From NCBI GenBank assembly GCA_965230565.1, contig CBDDLH010000003.1:62001-126000 (forward strand): DNA of 64,000 nucleotides, read 5' to 3'. This document shows, piece by piece, positions 1-7,727 of the stretch. The stretch comes from BCD1 sp965230565. GTDB taxonomy: Bacteria > Bacteroidota > Bacteroidia > Chitinophagales > Saprospiraceae. The notes beneath the pieces are model-generated. The model ran no database searches and was not told the origin of the DNA. It saw only the letters and a program-made list of their open reading frames with translations. Both the position numbers and the translations under genes were made by a program. The stretch's first letter is position 1. Each line of letters begins with the position of its first letter.

Positions 1-163
1 GTACAAATTTAAAGTTCATATTAAGGTGTTTAATTGTTCGGCAAGGTATTCTCCCAAACCGATGATTTAAGGAAATGAAATATATGGCAAGGGAGTCCCC
101 TTTTCCACAGTAAATAGACCCATTGCAATGCAAATTGTTTAATAAAACATGAATGGTAATTTG

Positions 164-724
164 TCACTCTCCGTACAAATAACTGTTTTCGGGTATTTTC
201 CCATATGTTCCCCGGAAGTGGTCATCGATAAACTTGAAATCGGCTTCCTTATCATCAGTAGTATAAAATGGATCCGAAAAAGTAACTGCTTTATTCTGAT
301 AATCAAACCTGACCAGAATGATTGGGATTTTGGCTCCTTTGGCGATAAAATAAAAGCCCGTTTTGAGTTTATCAACCTTTTTCCGGGTGCCTTCCGGGGC
401 CAGTGCAATACTGAACTTTTCTTTGCTGTTAAAAATATCGATCACCGAATCTACGAAATTGTTGTTTTTACTTCGATCGACCGGGTATCCGCCAAGCAAG
501 CGGAAAATGGGTCCGAACGGCCAACGGAACAAAGATTTTTTTCCAATAAACTTGGAATCGGTTCCCATAACACCTCTTGTAAACAAACCGAGGAAAAAAT
601 CCCAGTTCGAAGTATGCGGCACTACGGCAAGAATGTACTTATCAGGAATAGGCTGGACATCGAAATTCACTTCCCATCCAAACAACTTCAAAATAAAACG
701 GCTCAAATTCTTACTCATTACCAA
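164..724 (-). CDS. Lysophospholipid acyltransferase family protein
   Basis: A probable acyltransferase of the PlsC/LPLAT superfamily, which moves an acyl chain onto a lysophospholipid or similar acceptor at the inner membrane. Seen in the sequence: the HX4D motif HTSNWD at residues 37-42, GGYPVDR at 78-84 and the acceptor-site motif APEGTR at 109-114, in the usual order and spacing. At 186 aa it is shorter than most PlsC proteins and has no obvious transmembrane segment. The start could be codon 1 or the ATG two codons later. It is divergent from the sulfurtransferase gene, with about 100 bp between them. The acyl acceptor cannot be told from sequence; a role in glycerolipid or ornithine-lipid synthesis is possible. 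Confidence 0.85.
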   Translation of the reverse strand: MVMSKNLSRFILKLFGWEVNFDVQPIPDKYILAVVPHTSNWDFFLGLFTRGVMGTDSKFIGKKSLFRWPFGPIFRLLGGYPVDRSKNNNFVDSVIDIFNSKEKFSIALAPEGTRKKVDKLKTGFYFIAKGAKIPIILVRFDYQNKAVTFSDPFYTTDDKEADFKFIDDHFRGTYGKIPENSYLYGE

Positions 725-827
725 TGTGTTTTAAGTACGATTGGTTAATTTTAGGGCAGCAGTGAATTCATCGTTTTTTAAAAAAAATCACGCTAAAGTA
801 GGTTTATTAACTCAATTTTTAAACTTT

Positions 828-1652
828 ATGTTTACAAACATAATCAATGCTGATGACCTCCACGCCCACCTGGAAGCCAGTGATTGGGTGGTCATCGATT
901 GCCGCCATTCCCTTGCGGATACCGAGGAGGGGCGCAGAAGTTACCAAAACAGCCATATTCCGGGAGCTTTTTATGCCCATCTGGAGGAGGATCTTTCCGG
1001 CCCGATCATTCCGGGCCAAACGGGGCGGCACCCCCTTCCTGATATCAACACTTTTTCAGCATTGCTTTCCGCCTGGGGAATTGAAGAAGGAGTGCAGGTC
1101 GTGGTTTATGATGATAAAGGAGGCGCCATCGCAGCCAGACTCTGGTGGATGCTTCGCTGGTTGGGGCATAAATCGGCAGCTGTCCTTAACGGGGGATGGC
1201 AATTCTGGGTCAACCAGGCATACCCTGTTGATAATCAATTGCCGCAAAGTAATGGCCGGATTTTCACCCCTTCCGTAAATGAAGATATGACAGTTAATGT
1301 TGACGATGTAAAAACTATTCAACACGATCTGATTTTTTCCCTGGTAGATTCCAGAATTGCTCCCCGTTACCGTGGCGAGGTGGAACCCATCGATCCGGTT
1401 GCCGGGCACATTGAGGGTGCGATTAATCTGCCCTTCCCCGAAAACCTGGATGAAGACATGACACTTAAATCTCCGGACTGGCTTTGGGACAGATTTGAAA
1501 AAGCCACCGGAGGCAAACCCGGTGAACTGGTCGTTTTTTATTGCGGCTCCGGTGTAACTGCCTGCCATAATATCCTTGCATACGATTATGCTGGCTTCGG
1601 TATGGCCAAACTCTACCCCGGATCGTGGAGTGAATGGATTACCCAAATGTAA
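828..1652 (+). CDS. 3-mercaptopyruvate/thiosulfate sulfurtransferase, two rhodanese domains
   Basis: Transfers sulfur from mercaptopyruvate or thiosulfate to an acceptor through a cysteine persulfide; cytoplasmic. Two rhodanese domains are seen: an inactive N-terminal one (the conserved DCRHSLAD start, then GHIPGA-like NSHIPGAFYAH) and a catalytic C-terminal one with the loop CGSGVTA, its Cys at about residue 239. In this family CGSGVTA is typical of mercaptopyruvate sulfurtransferases (SseA type), whereas rhodaneses usually have CRxGVT. I chose the ATG at 828 (MFTNIINADDL) because it gives the normal length of 274 aa. The same frame is open upstream to 741, but that part is T-rich and unlike the family. 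Confidence 0.88.
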   Translation: MFTNIINADDLHAHLEASDWVVIDCRHSLADTEEGRRSYQNSHIPGAFYAHLEEDLSGPIIPGQTGRHPLPDINTFSALLSAWGIEEGVQVVVYDDKGGAIAARLWWMLRWLGHKSAAVLNGGWQFWVNQAYPVDNQLPQSNGRIFTPSVNEDMTVNVDDVKTIQHDLIFSLVDSRIAPRYRGEVEPIDPVAGHIEGAINLPFPENLDEDMTLKSPDWLWDRFEKATGGKPGELVVFYCGSGVTACHNILAYDYAGFGMAKLYPGSWSEWITQM

Positions 1653-1822
1653 AGACCTGAACCTGTATCTTTTATTATTTTAGTTCATTCAAGTGCAAAA
1701 ATAGTTTGAACATTCTCAGAACTGGACTGAAGTAAATCTTGTAAACCACAGAGAACGTACCCAAACAACTTGAACTATTTAAACACATTGAACAATTTGA
1801 ACAAACTCTGTCTAAATCACAC

Positions 1823-2404
1823 ATGAGAAACTACTTTTTTGCTATTGGAGCCTTAATGCTGGCTGGTTTGGGGTTTTTGTACCCCCATACAGAAAAAGTA
1901 ATAAGCCCTCCGGAAGTAGGCGCCAAAATCGACAGCCTTGATGGCGTTTATGTCTATTATAATGGTAAGATCAGCCATGTGAAAGACCGAAATGTTTCCA
2001 GCGATGGATATAACATAGGCCTGCGCTGGCAATGCGTGGAATTTATCAAACGCTACTACTACGAAGCCCACAATCATAAAATGCCCAATAGTTACGGGCA
2101 CGCCAAACACTTTTTTGCCAATGGCCTCAAAGATGGTCAAACCAATCCGGACCGAAATTTACGCCAGTTTACCAACCCCAGCAAATTCAAACCGAGACCA
2201 GGCGAGATCATCATTTTTGACGGCAATCAATGGAACCCTTACGGACATGTGGCCATAATCTCCAAAGTGGAAAATACCCGTATTGAGATCATACAGCAAA
2301 ATCCGGGGCCTTATGCCAACAGCCGGGAGTTTTTCAATCTTAAAAAGGCCGAAGGTTTATGGACGATTGAGGGCAATTCCATCCTAGGAAGATTAGGAAA
2401 ATGA
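1823..2404 (+). CDS. CHAP-domain amidase/peptidase, exported
   Basis: A CHAP-domain protein of 193 aa, a fold used by peptidoglycan endopeptidases/amidases and by glutathionylspermidine amidase. Seen: an N-terminal hydrophobic segment (residues 4-20) that acts as signal peptide or anchor, the catalytic Cys71 in RWQCVEF, the His in GHVAII near residue 141 and a following QNPGP that could give the third catalytic residue. It most likely cuts cell-wall peptide or amide bonds in the periplasm. The leader (about 1757-1815) holds an imperfect direct repeat of TTGAAC-type words, a style of intergenic repeat seen elsewhere in this window. The gene is convergent with the toxin-antitoxin region. Confidence 0.8.
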   Translation: MRNYFFAIGALMLAGLGFLYPHTEKVISPPEVGAKIDSLDGVYVYYNGKISHVKDRNVSSDGYNIGLRWQCVEFIKRYYYEAHNHKMPNSYGHAKHFFANGLKDGQTNPDRNLRQFTNPSKFKPRPGEIIIFDGNQWNPYGHVAIISKVENTRIEIIQQNPGPYANSREFFNLKKAEGLWTIEGNSILGRLGK

Positions 2405-2407
2405 TTT

Positions 2408-2551
2408 TTATTCCTTCAAAAACTGAATAGCCTTTTCCAACTGGCAGACCAGCGTCCGTAGGTTATAAAGCAAATCAATGATCATGGCGGGCATTTCATG
2501 GTATTCATGAACAATGCAGTCTGAAAAAATAAAGAAAGCAATTTTATTCAA
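2408..2551 (-). pseudogene. Relic of a HEPN/HepT-like protein (C-terminal end)
   Basis: Directly after the toxin gene, and overlapping its last bases in another frame, a 47-codon stretch stays open to a stop at 2408-2410. It contains IVHEYHEMP followed by a leucine-rich helix ending in QFLKE. This resembles the RN-x-(I/V)-HEY and last-helix region of HepT/DUF86-type HEPN proteins, which pair with MNT nucleotidyltransferases. The N-terminal two thirds and any partner are missing and there is no good start codon. I read it as a gene relic; the family call is made by eye. Confidence 0.4.
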
Positions 2552-2888
2552 AGTTCTTCAAAATCCGCCTTCTGTCCTCCACTGCTTTATCACTTTTATG
2601 GAACAATTCAATAAAAACAATGATTTCATCCTGCTCAAAATAGGCATAAACAAGCCTCAACCCAGAATTCACTCCTCTGCCCTTCAATGCTTTGCAAGCT
2701 ATTTTTTTCACCTTTATCACACAGGTTTCGATGCCAAGATTACTTATCTGGAAACTAAACGGTGGGCGATCTTCGGGTTTAGCATTCAGTACCTTTTTCA
2801 CCACCGACAGGTCGTCCTTAAGGGTTCTGTATTTTTTCAAAAGGGCTTTAAGGTCTTTCTTGAATTCATCGAGTTCTTCGAAGGTCAT
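2544..2888 (-). CDS. RelE/ParE-like toxin of a type II toxin-antitoxin pair
   Basis: A 114-aa basic protein with the layout of the RelE/ParE superfamily: two N-terminal helices (DEFKKDLKALLKKYRTLKDD), a central strand region, and a C-terminal LRLVYAYFEQDEIIVFIELFHKSDK block, where the Arg, Tyr and terminal Lys/Asp match positions common in RelE/HigB toxins. Family members cleave mRNA on the ribosome or poison gyrase; which applies here cannot be told. It overlaps the upstream antitoxin gene by 4 bp (ATGA at 2885-2888), so the two are translationally coupled. The antitoxin-first order is the common one for type II systems. The sequence differs from textbook RelE, so the toxin role rests on fold-like features and context. 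Confidence 0.75.
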   Translation of the reverse strand: MTFEELDEFKKDLKALLKKYRTLKDDLSVVKKVLNAKPEDRPPFSFQISNLGIETCVIKVKKIACKALKGRGVNSGLRLVYAYFEQDEIIVFIELFHKSDKAVEDRRRILKNFE

Positions 2889-3682
2889 GGTTGTTCCGTT
2901 TCTTCATCATAGTTTCTTACAGAATAAGGGGCTTCCCGATAAAAGGCCAGTTCATAGTCAATATCATCTCCCTCTCCGGAAGCCAGCCAGGGCATATCCT
3001 TATGTGAATAATCACTGATGGCCGAAGCGGACCAATCCGAAAACTGATCAATGACTTTGTCCAATACCTCCTTTTCACTGGCTTTTAATTGGGTCAGATC
3101 GGATTTTTCCAAAGGCAGATATCTTGTTTGTGCAAACCCATGATACGCTGTTTTTACCCTTTTCAAATCGCCATCATCGATCATTCGATTTAATAAAGAG
3201 CTCAATTTTTGTGGAACCGGACCATAAGGCAACTTCCTATACCTGGCTCCGGTCATATGTTCTTCATACAGTTCATAATAGTTGAAATCCGCGAAATACA
3301 ACAACTTATACAATACCGTCTCTCCTACATTAGGTTTTCCGGCACAACGTTCCAGGAGATAAAGCAGGACATTTTTCATTTTTCCGACCTGCAGTTTCGG
3401 AATCGAGATTCTAACTTCCTGTTTTGACTCGACTGCCTCCGTTTCCAGGTCTTCGGTAAGCTGAAAGTCTTTGGCAAGGAATTTATCCATAGAAAAACCC
3501 AGTTCAATAGCCAGCTTTTGAAGTTCAAGTACATTCAGGTTACGATTCCCCTGCTCCACCTGTGCCAGGGAGGGACGGGAAATGCCAATTCGCCGGGACA
3601 GTTCTTCCTGCGAAAGACCTTTTAATTTCCTGAAGGCAGCAACTCTTTTTCCAATTTCAACCAGTGACAAATTTGTGCTCAT
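2885..3682 (-). CDS. XRE HTH-Panacea (DUF4065) antitoxin
   Basis: A 265-aa fusion. Residues 8-65 form an XRE/Cro helix-turn-helix (LSQEELSRRIGISRPSLAQVE is its core). Residues about 95-215 match the Panacea/DUF4065 (SocA-like) fold, with LLYKLLYFADF and LPYGPVPQKL as landmarks. In established work, Panacea domains neutralise many unrelated toxins and occur fused to HTH domains in two-gene systems. Here it should both repress its promoter and neutralise the RelE-like protein encoded 4 bp into its 3' end. Regulation is visible: the leader has a Bacteroidota promoter at 3711-3741 and two 17-bp palindromes, one filling the whole spacer between the promoter elements. The ATG at 3682 fits that promoter. 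Confidence 0.88.
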   Translation of the reverse strand: MSTNLSLVEIGKRVAAFRKLKGLSQEELSRRIGISRPSLAQVEQGNRNLNVLELQKLAIELGFSMDKFLAKDFQLTEDLETEAVESKQEVRISIPKLQVGKMKNVLLYLLERCAGKPNVGETVLYKLLYFADFNYYELYEEHMTGARYRKLPYGPVPQKLSSLLNRMIDDGDLKRVKTAYHGFAQTRYLPLEKSDLTQLKASEKEVLDKVIDQFSDWSASAISDYSHKDMPWLASGEGDDIDYELAFYREAPYSVRNYDEETEQP

Positions 3683-3710
3683 TCACTTAATACTTTTATT
3701 GAGAACAATA

Positions 3711-3763
3711 CAAAGATATCAATTGTTTTAAAAACAATCAATAGAGTGTTTTAATTTAAAACA
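3711..3763 (-). promoter_or_regulatory. Antitoxin promoter with two tandem palindromic operators
   Basis: On the minus strand the -7 element TATCTTTG (3711-3718) fits TAnnTTTG exactly, and a -33 TTG lies at 3739-3741, 20 nt away. A perfect 8-1-8 palindrome, ATTGTTTTAAAAACAAT (3722-3738), fills the spacer. A second perfect 8-1-8 palindrome, TGTTTTAATTTAAAACA (3747-3763), lies just upstream, its centre 25 bp from the first. The two share the half-site word TGTTTTAA-like/AAAACA. These are the obvious binding sites for the HTH domain of the antitoxin. Confidence 0.75.
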
Positions 3764-3797
3764 ACATTATTTTACATAGTATTCATTTATGCTTCCC

Positions 3798-3862
3798 GCT
3801 GATTTTGCTGATTTACGATTATGAAATAATTGCTCACCATCTAAATCTGCGTATTCTGCGGG
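3798..3862. repeat. Intergenic GCTGATTTT / AATCTGCG repeat, copy 1
   Basis: This spacer upstream of the toxin-antitoxin operon holds GCTGATTTTGCTGATTT (from 3798) followed by AAATCTGCGTATTCTGCGGG (3843-3862). The same two word families, in the same order and orientation, recur at 45096-45173. Each is a short imperfect tandem of about 9-10 bp. No coding potential is seen. Confidence 0.55.
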
Positions 3863-3882
3863 ATTACACTTTGGAAAGCCCT

Positions 3883-4644
3883 TTAAAACCTCAATGACAG
3901 GCAACTCAAACCTCCGTCCAGTTTTCTGAATTCAGAAACATCTACAGCTATTGTTTTATACCCGGCTGCTTCAATTTTGGACTTTGTTTTAGGAAATCCG
4001 GCTGGAACGAGCACTGTTTCATTAACCCAGATACAGTTGGCTGCATAAGCTTCAGCTTCGTCAACGGCCAGGATATTGAATTTTTGAAAAGTTTCATGAT
4101 CTAAAAATTCGCCGGTGGCAAGTAAGTTGTTTTGCTCTAGATAGGAAACACCGGTTTTCAGATGTAACATTTCTTCCAGTTTGACCATGGTGCCTGACAT
4201 GCCGTACTTTTCCAGGATTCTGATAAGCTGTATGGCTCCGGCTTCATTGGTTCTTTCAGACAAGCCGATATAAAAATGGTTACCAACCATCATTACATCG
4301 CCTGCCTCCAAAGTACCCGGAGCATTTATGCGTTCGATATAAGCATAATGTTCCTGTACTACAGGCTCGATCAGCACGACCTCATCTCTTCTGGATAAAG
4401 CTCCCGGGCGGGTAATTATTGCACAACGAGGAGTCAGCAAGGCTGCATCTTCAACAAACGTTGAATCAGGAAAATTTTCGTCAGGTTCCAATACAGTGAC
4501 TTCAACCCCGCAGCTTCGAAGAGCCTCAACATAATTTGAATGCTGCTCAATCGCCAGGTCATAATCCGGTTTTCCCAAATCAACAGAAGTCAACCCCGAG
4601 ACAAGGCTTCGCCCCGGAATTCTGACAATGGCTTTTGTAAACAT
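3883..4644 (-). CDS. Dimethylarginine dimethylaminohydrolase (DDAH family)
   Basis: A 253-aa enzyme of the amidinotransferase/pentein fold, which hydrolyses methylated arginine to citrulline and methylamines or acts on related guanidino compounds. Seen: FPDSTFVEDAA near residues 58-68, GLSERTN, the catalytic His in HLKTGVS near residue 161, and the nucleophile Cys248 in DGGLSCLSLRF at the C-terminus. These match the DDAH order of motifs. The length is normal. It lies 21 bp downstream of the lytic transglycosylase on the same strand, probably in one transcription unit, although no functional link is obvious. Confidence 0.9.
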   Translation of the reverse strand: MFTKAIVRIPGRSLVSGLTSVDLGKPDYDLAIEQHSNYVEALRSCGVEVTVLEPDENFPDSTFVEDAALLTPRCAIITRPGALSRRDEVVLIEPVVQEHYAYIERINAPGTLEAGDVMMVGNHFYIGLSERTNEAGAIQLIRILEKYGMSGTMVKLEEMLHLKTGVSYLEQNNLLATGEFLDHETFQKFNILAVDEAEAYAANCIWVNETVLVPAGFPKTKSKIEAAGYKTIAVDVSEFRKLDGGLSCLSLRF

Positions 4645-4665
4645 AAATTTAAGGAAAGGTTGATT

Positions 4666-5892
4666 TTATTTCCCCAGAGGTTCTATTTCCGAAAACTCCA
4701 AACTCGGCAATAATTCAATCTCTGAAGCCTCGCGTCTCTCAAAATTCACCGGAAGGGACTCAAAGACCTTCAGTTGTTTTTGATTGGCGAGTTCATCAAA
4801 ACCTACATCGTTCCAAACCATCAGGTTGGTCACCGAACAGTTAAGGATTTCTGCAAGCTGTTCAGGCGCTTCATCCTGCCCAAGCATATAAATGGAATAG
4901 GAATATGGCTTATCTGTATTTCCCTCGCTTTTCATATGCACTGCTGAGTGAAGAGCCTCAGGGTAAGCCTGACCGGCCTCTTTTGCTATAAGGTACTCTT
5001 TAAATGCAGGCATAGCCCTTTTAGGAAGGATCAAATAATTTCCTTTGGTACTGGCCGGAATAAAGTCTTTGGTATACAATGGATTTAATTTCCGGATTAC
5101 CTCCATAGAGATTCCGGTAATCTGGGCAATCCTGAAATAACTAACAAAATCATGGAGTTTGACATCTTCAGTCAGCTGCATATCCAATGCAGGGAAGTCC
5201 GGTTCCAGGTTGTGCTTATCGTAATGGTGTGCCAAATAAACGGCCGCAATAAACGCAGGAACATAATTCCTTGTCTCGCGTGGAAGATATTTCCTGAGTT
5301 TCCAAAAATCTTTACTCCCGCTTCTGCGAATGGCACGGTTTACCCGGCCGGCGCCGGAGTTATAAGCTGCTAGGGCAAGTGCCCAATCTTCATATCTTTC
5401 ATATAAATCGCTCAGGTGTTCCATCGCTGCCTTGGTGGATTTGATCACATCTGTGCGTTCGTCAATTTCATTATTGATCACCAGGCCATAACTCTTGCCG
5501 GTTTCCGGCATGAATTGCCAAAGGCCTCCGGCGCCAACTACTGAAACCGCATGCGGATTTAACGCTGACTCCACAACAGCCAGATATTTGAGCACATCAG
5601 GAAGATTATACTCAGCCAGGTACTTCTCAAAAATGGGAAAATAAGTCGCCGAACGACCAAGGATGATCTCTGCATTTCTTCGCTTGCGAACGACATATCC
5701 TTTTATATAGGCCTCAACAACAGGCTCGTATTTTGTCTCGATAAATTCCTGATCCATTGCTGCTAAGCGGGACATGATCTCCTCTTCATTAAACGGAGGA
5801 ACTTCTTTGTCAGGGCCATTTGCAGCCAGCGGATTAATAGCCACCAGGCAAAGGAATAACAGGGGTAAGAGGTAATTTTTGAAGCAGTTCAT
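4666..5892 (-). CDS. Membrane-bound lytic murein transglycosylase, MltD-like
   Basis: Cleaves the glycan strand of peptidoglycan to give anhydro-muropeptides; exported to the periplasm. Seen: a signal peptide (residues 1-24), then a GH23 SLT domain at about 85-235 with catalytic Glu108 in VVESALNPHA, then GAGGLWQFM and ALAAYNSGAGRVNRAI, all SLT hallmarks. A LysM-like segment follows near residues 330-375 (YSIYMLGQDEAPEQLAEIL). At 408 aa it is in the normal range for Bacteroidota MltD-like proteins. The start is supported by a strong promoter ending 26 bp upstream. The dimethylargininase gene follows 21 bp downstream. Confidence 0.9.
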   Translation of the reverse strand: MNCFKNYLLPLLFLCLVAINPLAANGPDKEVPPFNEEEIMSRLAAMDQEFIETKYEPVVEAYIKGYVVRKRRNAEIILGRSATYFPIFEKYLAEYNLPDVLKYLAVVESALNPHAVSVVGAGGLWQFMPETGKSYGLVINNEIDERTDVIKSTKAAMEHLSDLYERYEDWALALAAYNSGAGRVNRAIRRSGSKDFWKLRKYLPRETRNYVPAFIAAVYLAHHYDKHNLEPDFPALDMQLTEDVKLHDFVSYFRIAQITGISMEVIRKLNPLYTKDFIPASTKGNYLILPKRAMPAFKEYLIAKEAGQAYPEALHSAVHMKSEGNTDKPYSYSIYMLGQDEAPEQLAEILNCSVTNLMVWNDVGFDELANQKQLKVFESLPVNFERREASEIELLPSLEFSEIEPLGK

Positions 5893-5917
5893 AACAGATT
5901 TACTATGCTTGAGTAAT

Positions 5918-5948
5918 CAAATGTAAGCAATAATCTTCATACGACAAA
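5918..5948 (-). promoter_or_regulatory. TTTG-N19-TAnnTTTG promoter of the transglycosylase operon
   Basis: On the minus strand TTTG (5945-5948), a 19-nt spacer and TACATTTG (5918-5925) match the Bacteroidota sigma-A consensus exactly. The start codon at 5892 follows after a short A-rich leader. Confidence 0.75.
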
Positions 5949-6139
5949 AGGGGAATCTTATTTCCAAATACAATCCAAAAGATCTTTAGGGACAAATTCT
6001 TATCTGGAATTGTTGTCTGAAAGACCAGAGTTTTGAAGTGAGTTCATCAATAAAAGCTCAATCCTTCCTACAAACCAAACAATATTTAAATTTTTTGTTT
6101 ATTTTTTATAATTTTAAAATATATTGTTTATTTTTACAC

Positions 6140-6329
6140 TGAAGTTGTTTCCAAATGGCTGCTAGAGATAGAAAATTGAGATTTTAGCCGAAGATAAGGC
6201 TTTAAAAATGATGCCACGCAACGCGTAGTGAGGCTTTTCATAACGATAACCTGTCCCGTACACGAAGTGTCGGGATATTCGGTTAAAAGATCATTTTATA
6301 GCCAAGTAAGCTATTTGGAATCAACTTCA
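6140..6329. mobile_element. MITE-like element with terminal inverted repeats and 7-bp direct repeat
   Basis: The ends 6140-6160 and 6309-6329 are inverted repeats of each other at 19 of 21 positions (TGAAGTTG...CCAAAT at the left end). The pairing continues inward, imperfectly, through AAAAT-TGA-TTTTA-CCGAA words (about 6172-6191 against 6269-6297). TTTACAC occurs directly outside each end (6133-6139 and 6331-6337), as expected of a target-site duplication. The interior has smaller hairpins, including TCCCGTACACGAAGTGTCGGGA. No open reading frame is present. This looks like a non-autonomous palindromic element inserted upstream of the SRPBCC gene. Confidence 0.65.
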
Positions 6330-6346
6330 ATTTACACCACCTGATT

Positions 6347-6360
6347 CCCGGGCAACCGGG
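6347..6360 (+). promoter_or_regulatory. Small GC hairpin with GCAA loop in the leader
   Basis: CCCGG-GCAA-CCGGG (6347-6360) would form a 5-bp stem with a GNRA-type loop, 20 bp before the start codon of the SRPBCC-GyrI gene. It may influence translation; it could also be chance. Confidence 0.3.
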
Positions 6361-6379
6361 GTAAACAAAACTCTAAATC

Positions 6380-7387
6380 ATGAAAATTTTAAAAACAATA
6401 GGATTAATTCTCCTGGCACTCATCGTGCTGATCCTCATCGTGGCACTTATCGCACCTAAAAGTGTAACCAGTCAACAGGAAGTAAGTATTGAAGCTCCTG
6501 TGGAAGTGGTCTTCAATGCTGTTAACGACTTATCCCAATGGGAAAACTGGTCGATCTGGAAAGCCAGCGACTCCACCATGGTCACTACCCTGGGGGACAA
6601 TTACGTTGGTGAAGGCGGATCTTACAGCTGGACGGGGGAAGTTATTGGAGAAGGAGAACTAAAGATTCTCTCCAGCACTGCCAACGAAGCAATCAAAACC
6701 GACATCAAATTCGGACCTATGGGAGGAGCCAACGGCCATTGGTCTTTCACGCCTGCAGAGCAAGGCACCAAGGTCAATTGGGATGTGACTTCCAAATTTG
6801 GTTACCCTTTCAACCTCATGTTACTATTTGGTGACTGGGAAGGTATGATGTCGGAAGAATTCAACAAAGGATTACAAATGTTAAAAGATCATGCGGAATC
6901 AATAACACCTTCAATTATGAATAGTGAACTTGAAATCAAATTAATGGATCTTCCTGCCAGATATTACATAGGTGTTCGGGAAACCATAAAAATGGAGGAG
7001 ATGACCGCTCATTTTGCTAAGAATTTTCCAAAAGTATTCGGTGCCGTAAGCCAGAAAGGTCTTGAAATGGCTGGCATGCCCAGCGGTCTTTATTACACCT
7101 GGGATGAAGCCAATATGACCACTGATCTTATGCAGGGAATCCCTTTGAAAAAGAATGAAACGATTGAAGGTTTCGAAACAGTTGAACTTCCTGCTTCAAA
7201 AGCTTTGGTCATCGATTATTACGGTCCGTACGAAGGGGTTGGTGCAGCCCACCAGGCAATGGATGCATATCTAAAGGAAAAAGGATTTACTTCCGTTCCG
7301 CCTGCCATCGAAGAATACGTTACCGACCCGGGACAGGAACCTGATACCAGCAAATGGTTGACACAGGTTATCTATTACATTAAGTAG
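6380..7387 (+). CDS. SRPBCC and GyrI-like small-molecule-binding domain protein
   Basis: A 335-aa protein with three parts: an N-terminal transmembrane helix (residues 6-26, LILLALIVLILIVALIAP), an SRPBCC/START-like domain (about 33-172, with the typical NDLSQWENWSIW), and a GyrI/AraC-effector-like domain (about 185-335, ending DTSKWLTQVIYYIK). GyrI-like domains bind hydrophobic or cationic small molecules. No DNA-binding domain is present, so it is not a regulator of the usual kind; a membrane-tethered ligand-binding or sequestration role is inferred. The start ATG at 6380 opens directly into the signal-anchor. A MITE-like element lies just upstream. Confidence 0.8.
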   Translation: MKILKTIGLILLALIVLILIVALIAPKSVTSQQEVSIEAPVEVVFNAVNDLSQWENWSIWKASDSTMVTTLGDNYVGEGGSYSWTGEVIGEGELKILSSTANEAIKTDIKFGPMGGANGHWSFTPAEQGTKVNWDVTSKFGYPFNLMLLFGDWEGMMSEEFNKGLQMLKDHAESITPSIMNSELEIKLMDLPARYYIGVRETIKMEEMTAHFAKNFPKVFGAVSQKGLEMAGMPSGLYYTWDEANMTTDLMQGIPLKKNETIEGFETVELPASKALVIDYYGPYEGVGAAHQAMDAYLKEKGFTSVPPAIEEYVTDPGQEPDTSKWLTQVIYYIK

Positions 7388-7394
7388 TAGTCCG

Positions 7395-7446
7395 CAGCCT
7401 ACAGCCCACAGTCTTCAGTTTTTTATAGACTGTGGGCTGTAGGCTG
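7395..7446. terminator. Bidirectional hairpin made of heptad repeats
   Basis: Two perfect 19-bp arms (7395-7413 and 7428-7446) surround a 14-nt T-rich loop between convergent genes. The arms are themselves heptad tandems: CCTACAG, CCCACAG, TCTTCAG on one side and CTGTGGG, CTGTAGG, CTGTAGG on the other. It can serve as terminator for both neighbours, although no long T tract follows the stem. Confidence 0.55.
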
Positions 7447-7462
7447 TAGGCTGTCGACTCCT

Positions 7463-7705
7463 CTAACCCCCGCTGACCGGAGGAATGATCACTATCTCAC
7501 TGCCTTGTTCTAAAACGAAATCATCTTGCCGGTAAGCTTCGTCCACGGCAATAGCAAAAGAGGCCAGGCGGGCGAACTCAGGATATGAGTTTGTCAGAAA
7601 GGATTTCAGATCAGCTATATTGGCTCCTTCATCAATTTCCACTTCAAATTCATTTCCACCAACGATATCTCTGGCAATTCCGAATGTCAGAATGTTCAAT
7701 TTCAT
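7463..7705 (-). CDS. moaD: MoaD/ThiS-family sulfur carrier
   Basis: An 80-aa ubiquitin-like protein ending in PPVSGG. The C-terminal Gly-Gly is the site of thiocarboxylation in MoaD and ThiS. The sequence (LTFGIARDIVGG, then the GSEIVIIPPVSGG tail) resembles MoaD, the small subunit of molybdopterin synthase, more than ThiS. No other molybdenum-cofactor gene is in the window, so its MoaE partner must be elsewhere. It lies 22 bp downstream of the MoxR-type ATPase on the same strand and is probably cotranscribed with it. Confidence 0.8.
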   Translation of the reverse strand: MKLNILTFGIARDIVGGNEFEVEIDEGANIADLKSFLTNSYPEFARLASFAIAVDEAYRQDDFVLEQGSEIVIIPPVSGG

Positions 7706-7727
7706 AATTTACTTTTACGCTTCTTAA

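Noticed and set aside
1..163. Possible end of a minus-strand gene at the window edge
   Set aside because: A short frame (ending EYLAEQLNTLI) is cut by a stop after about 16 codons; no support for a gene.
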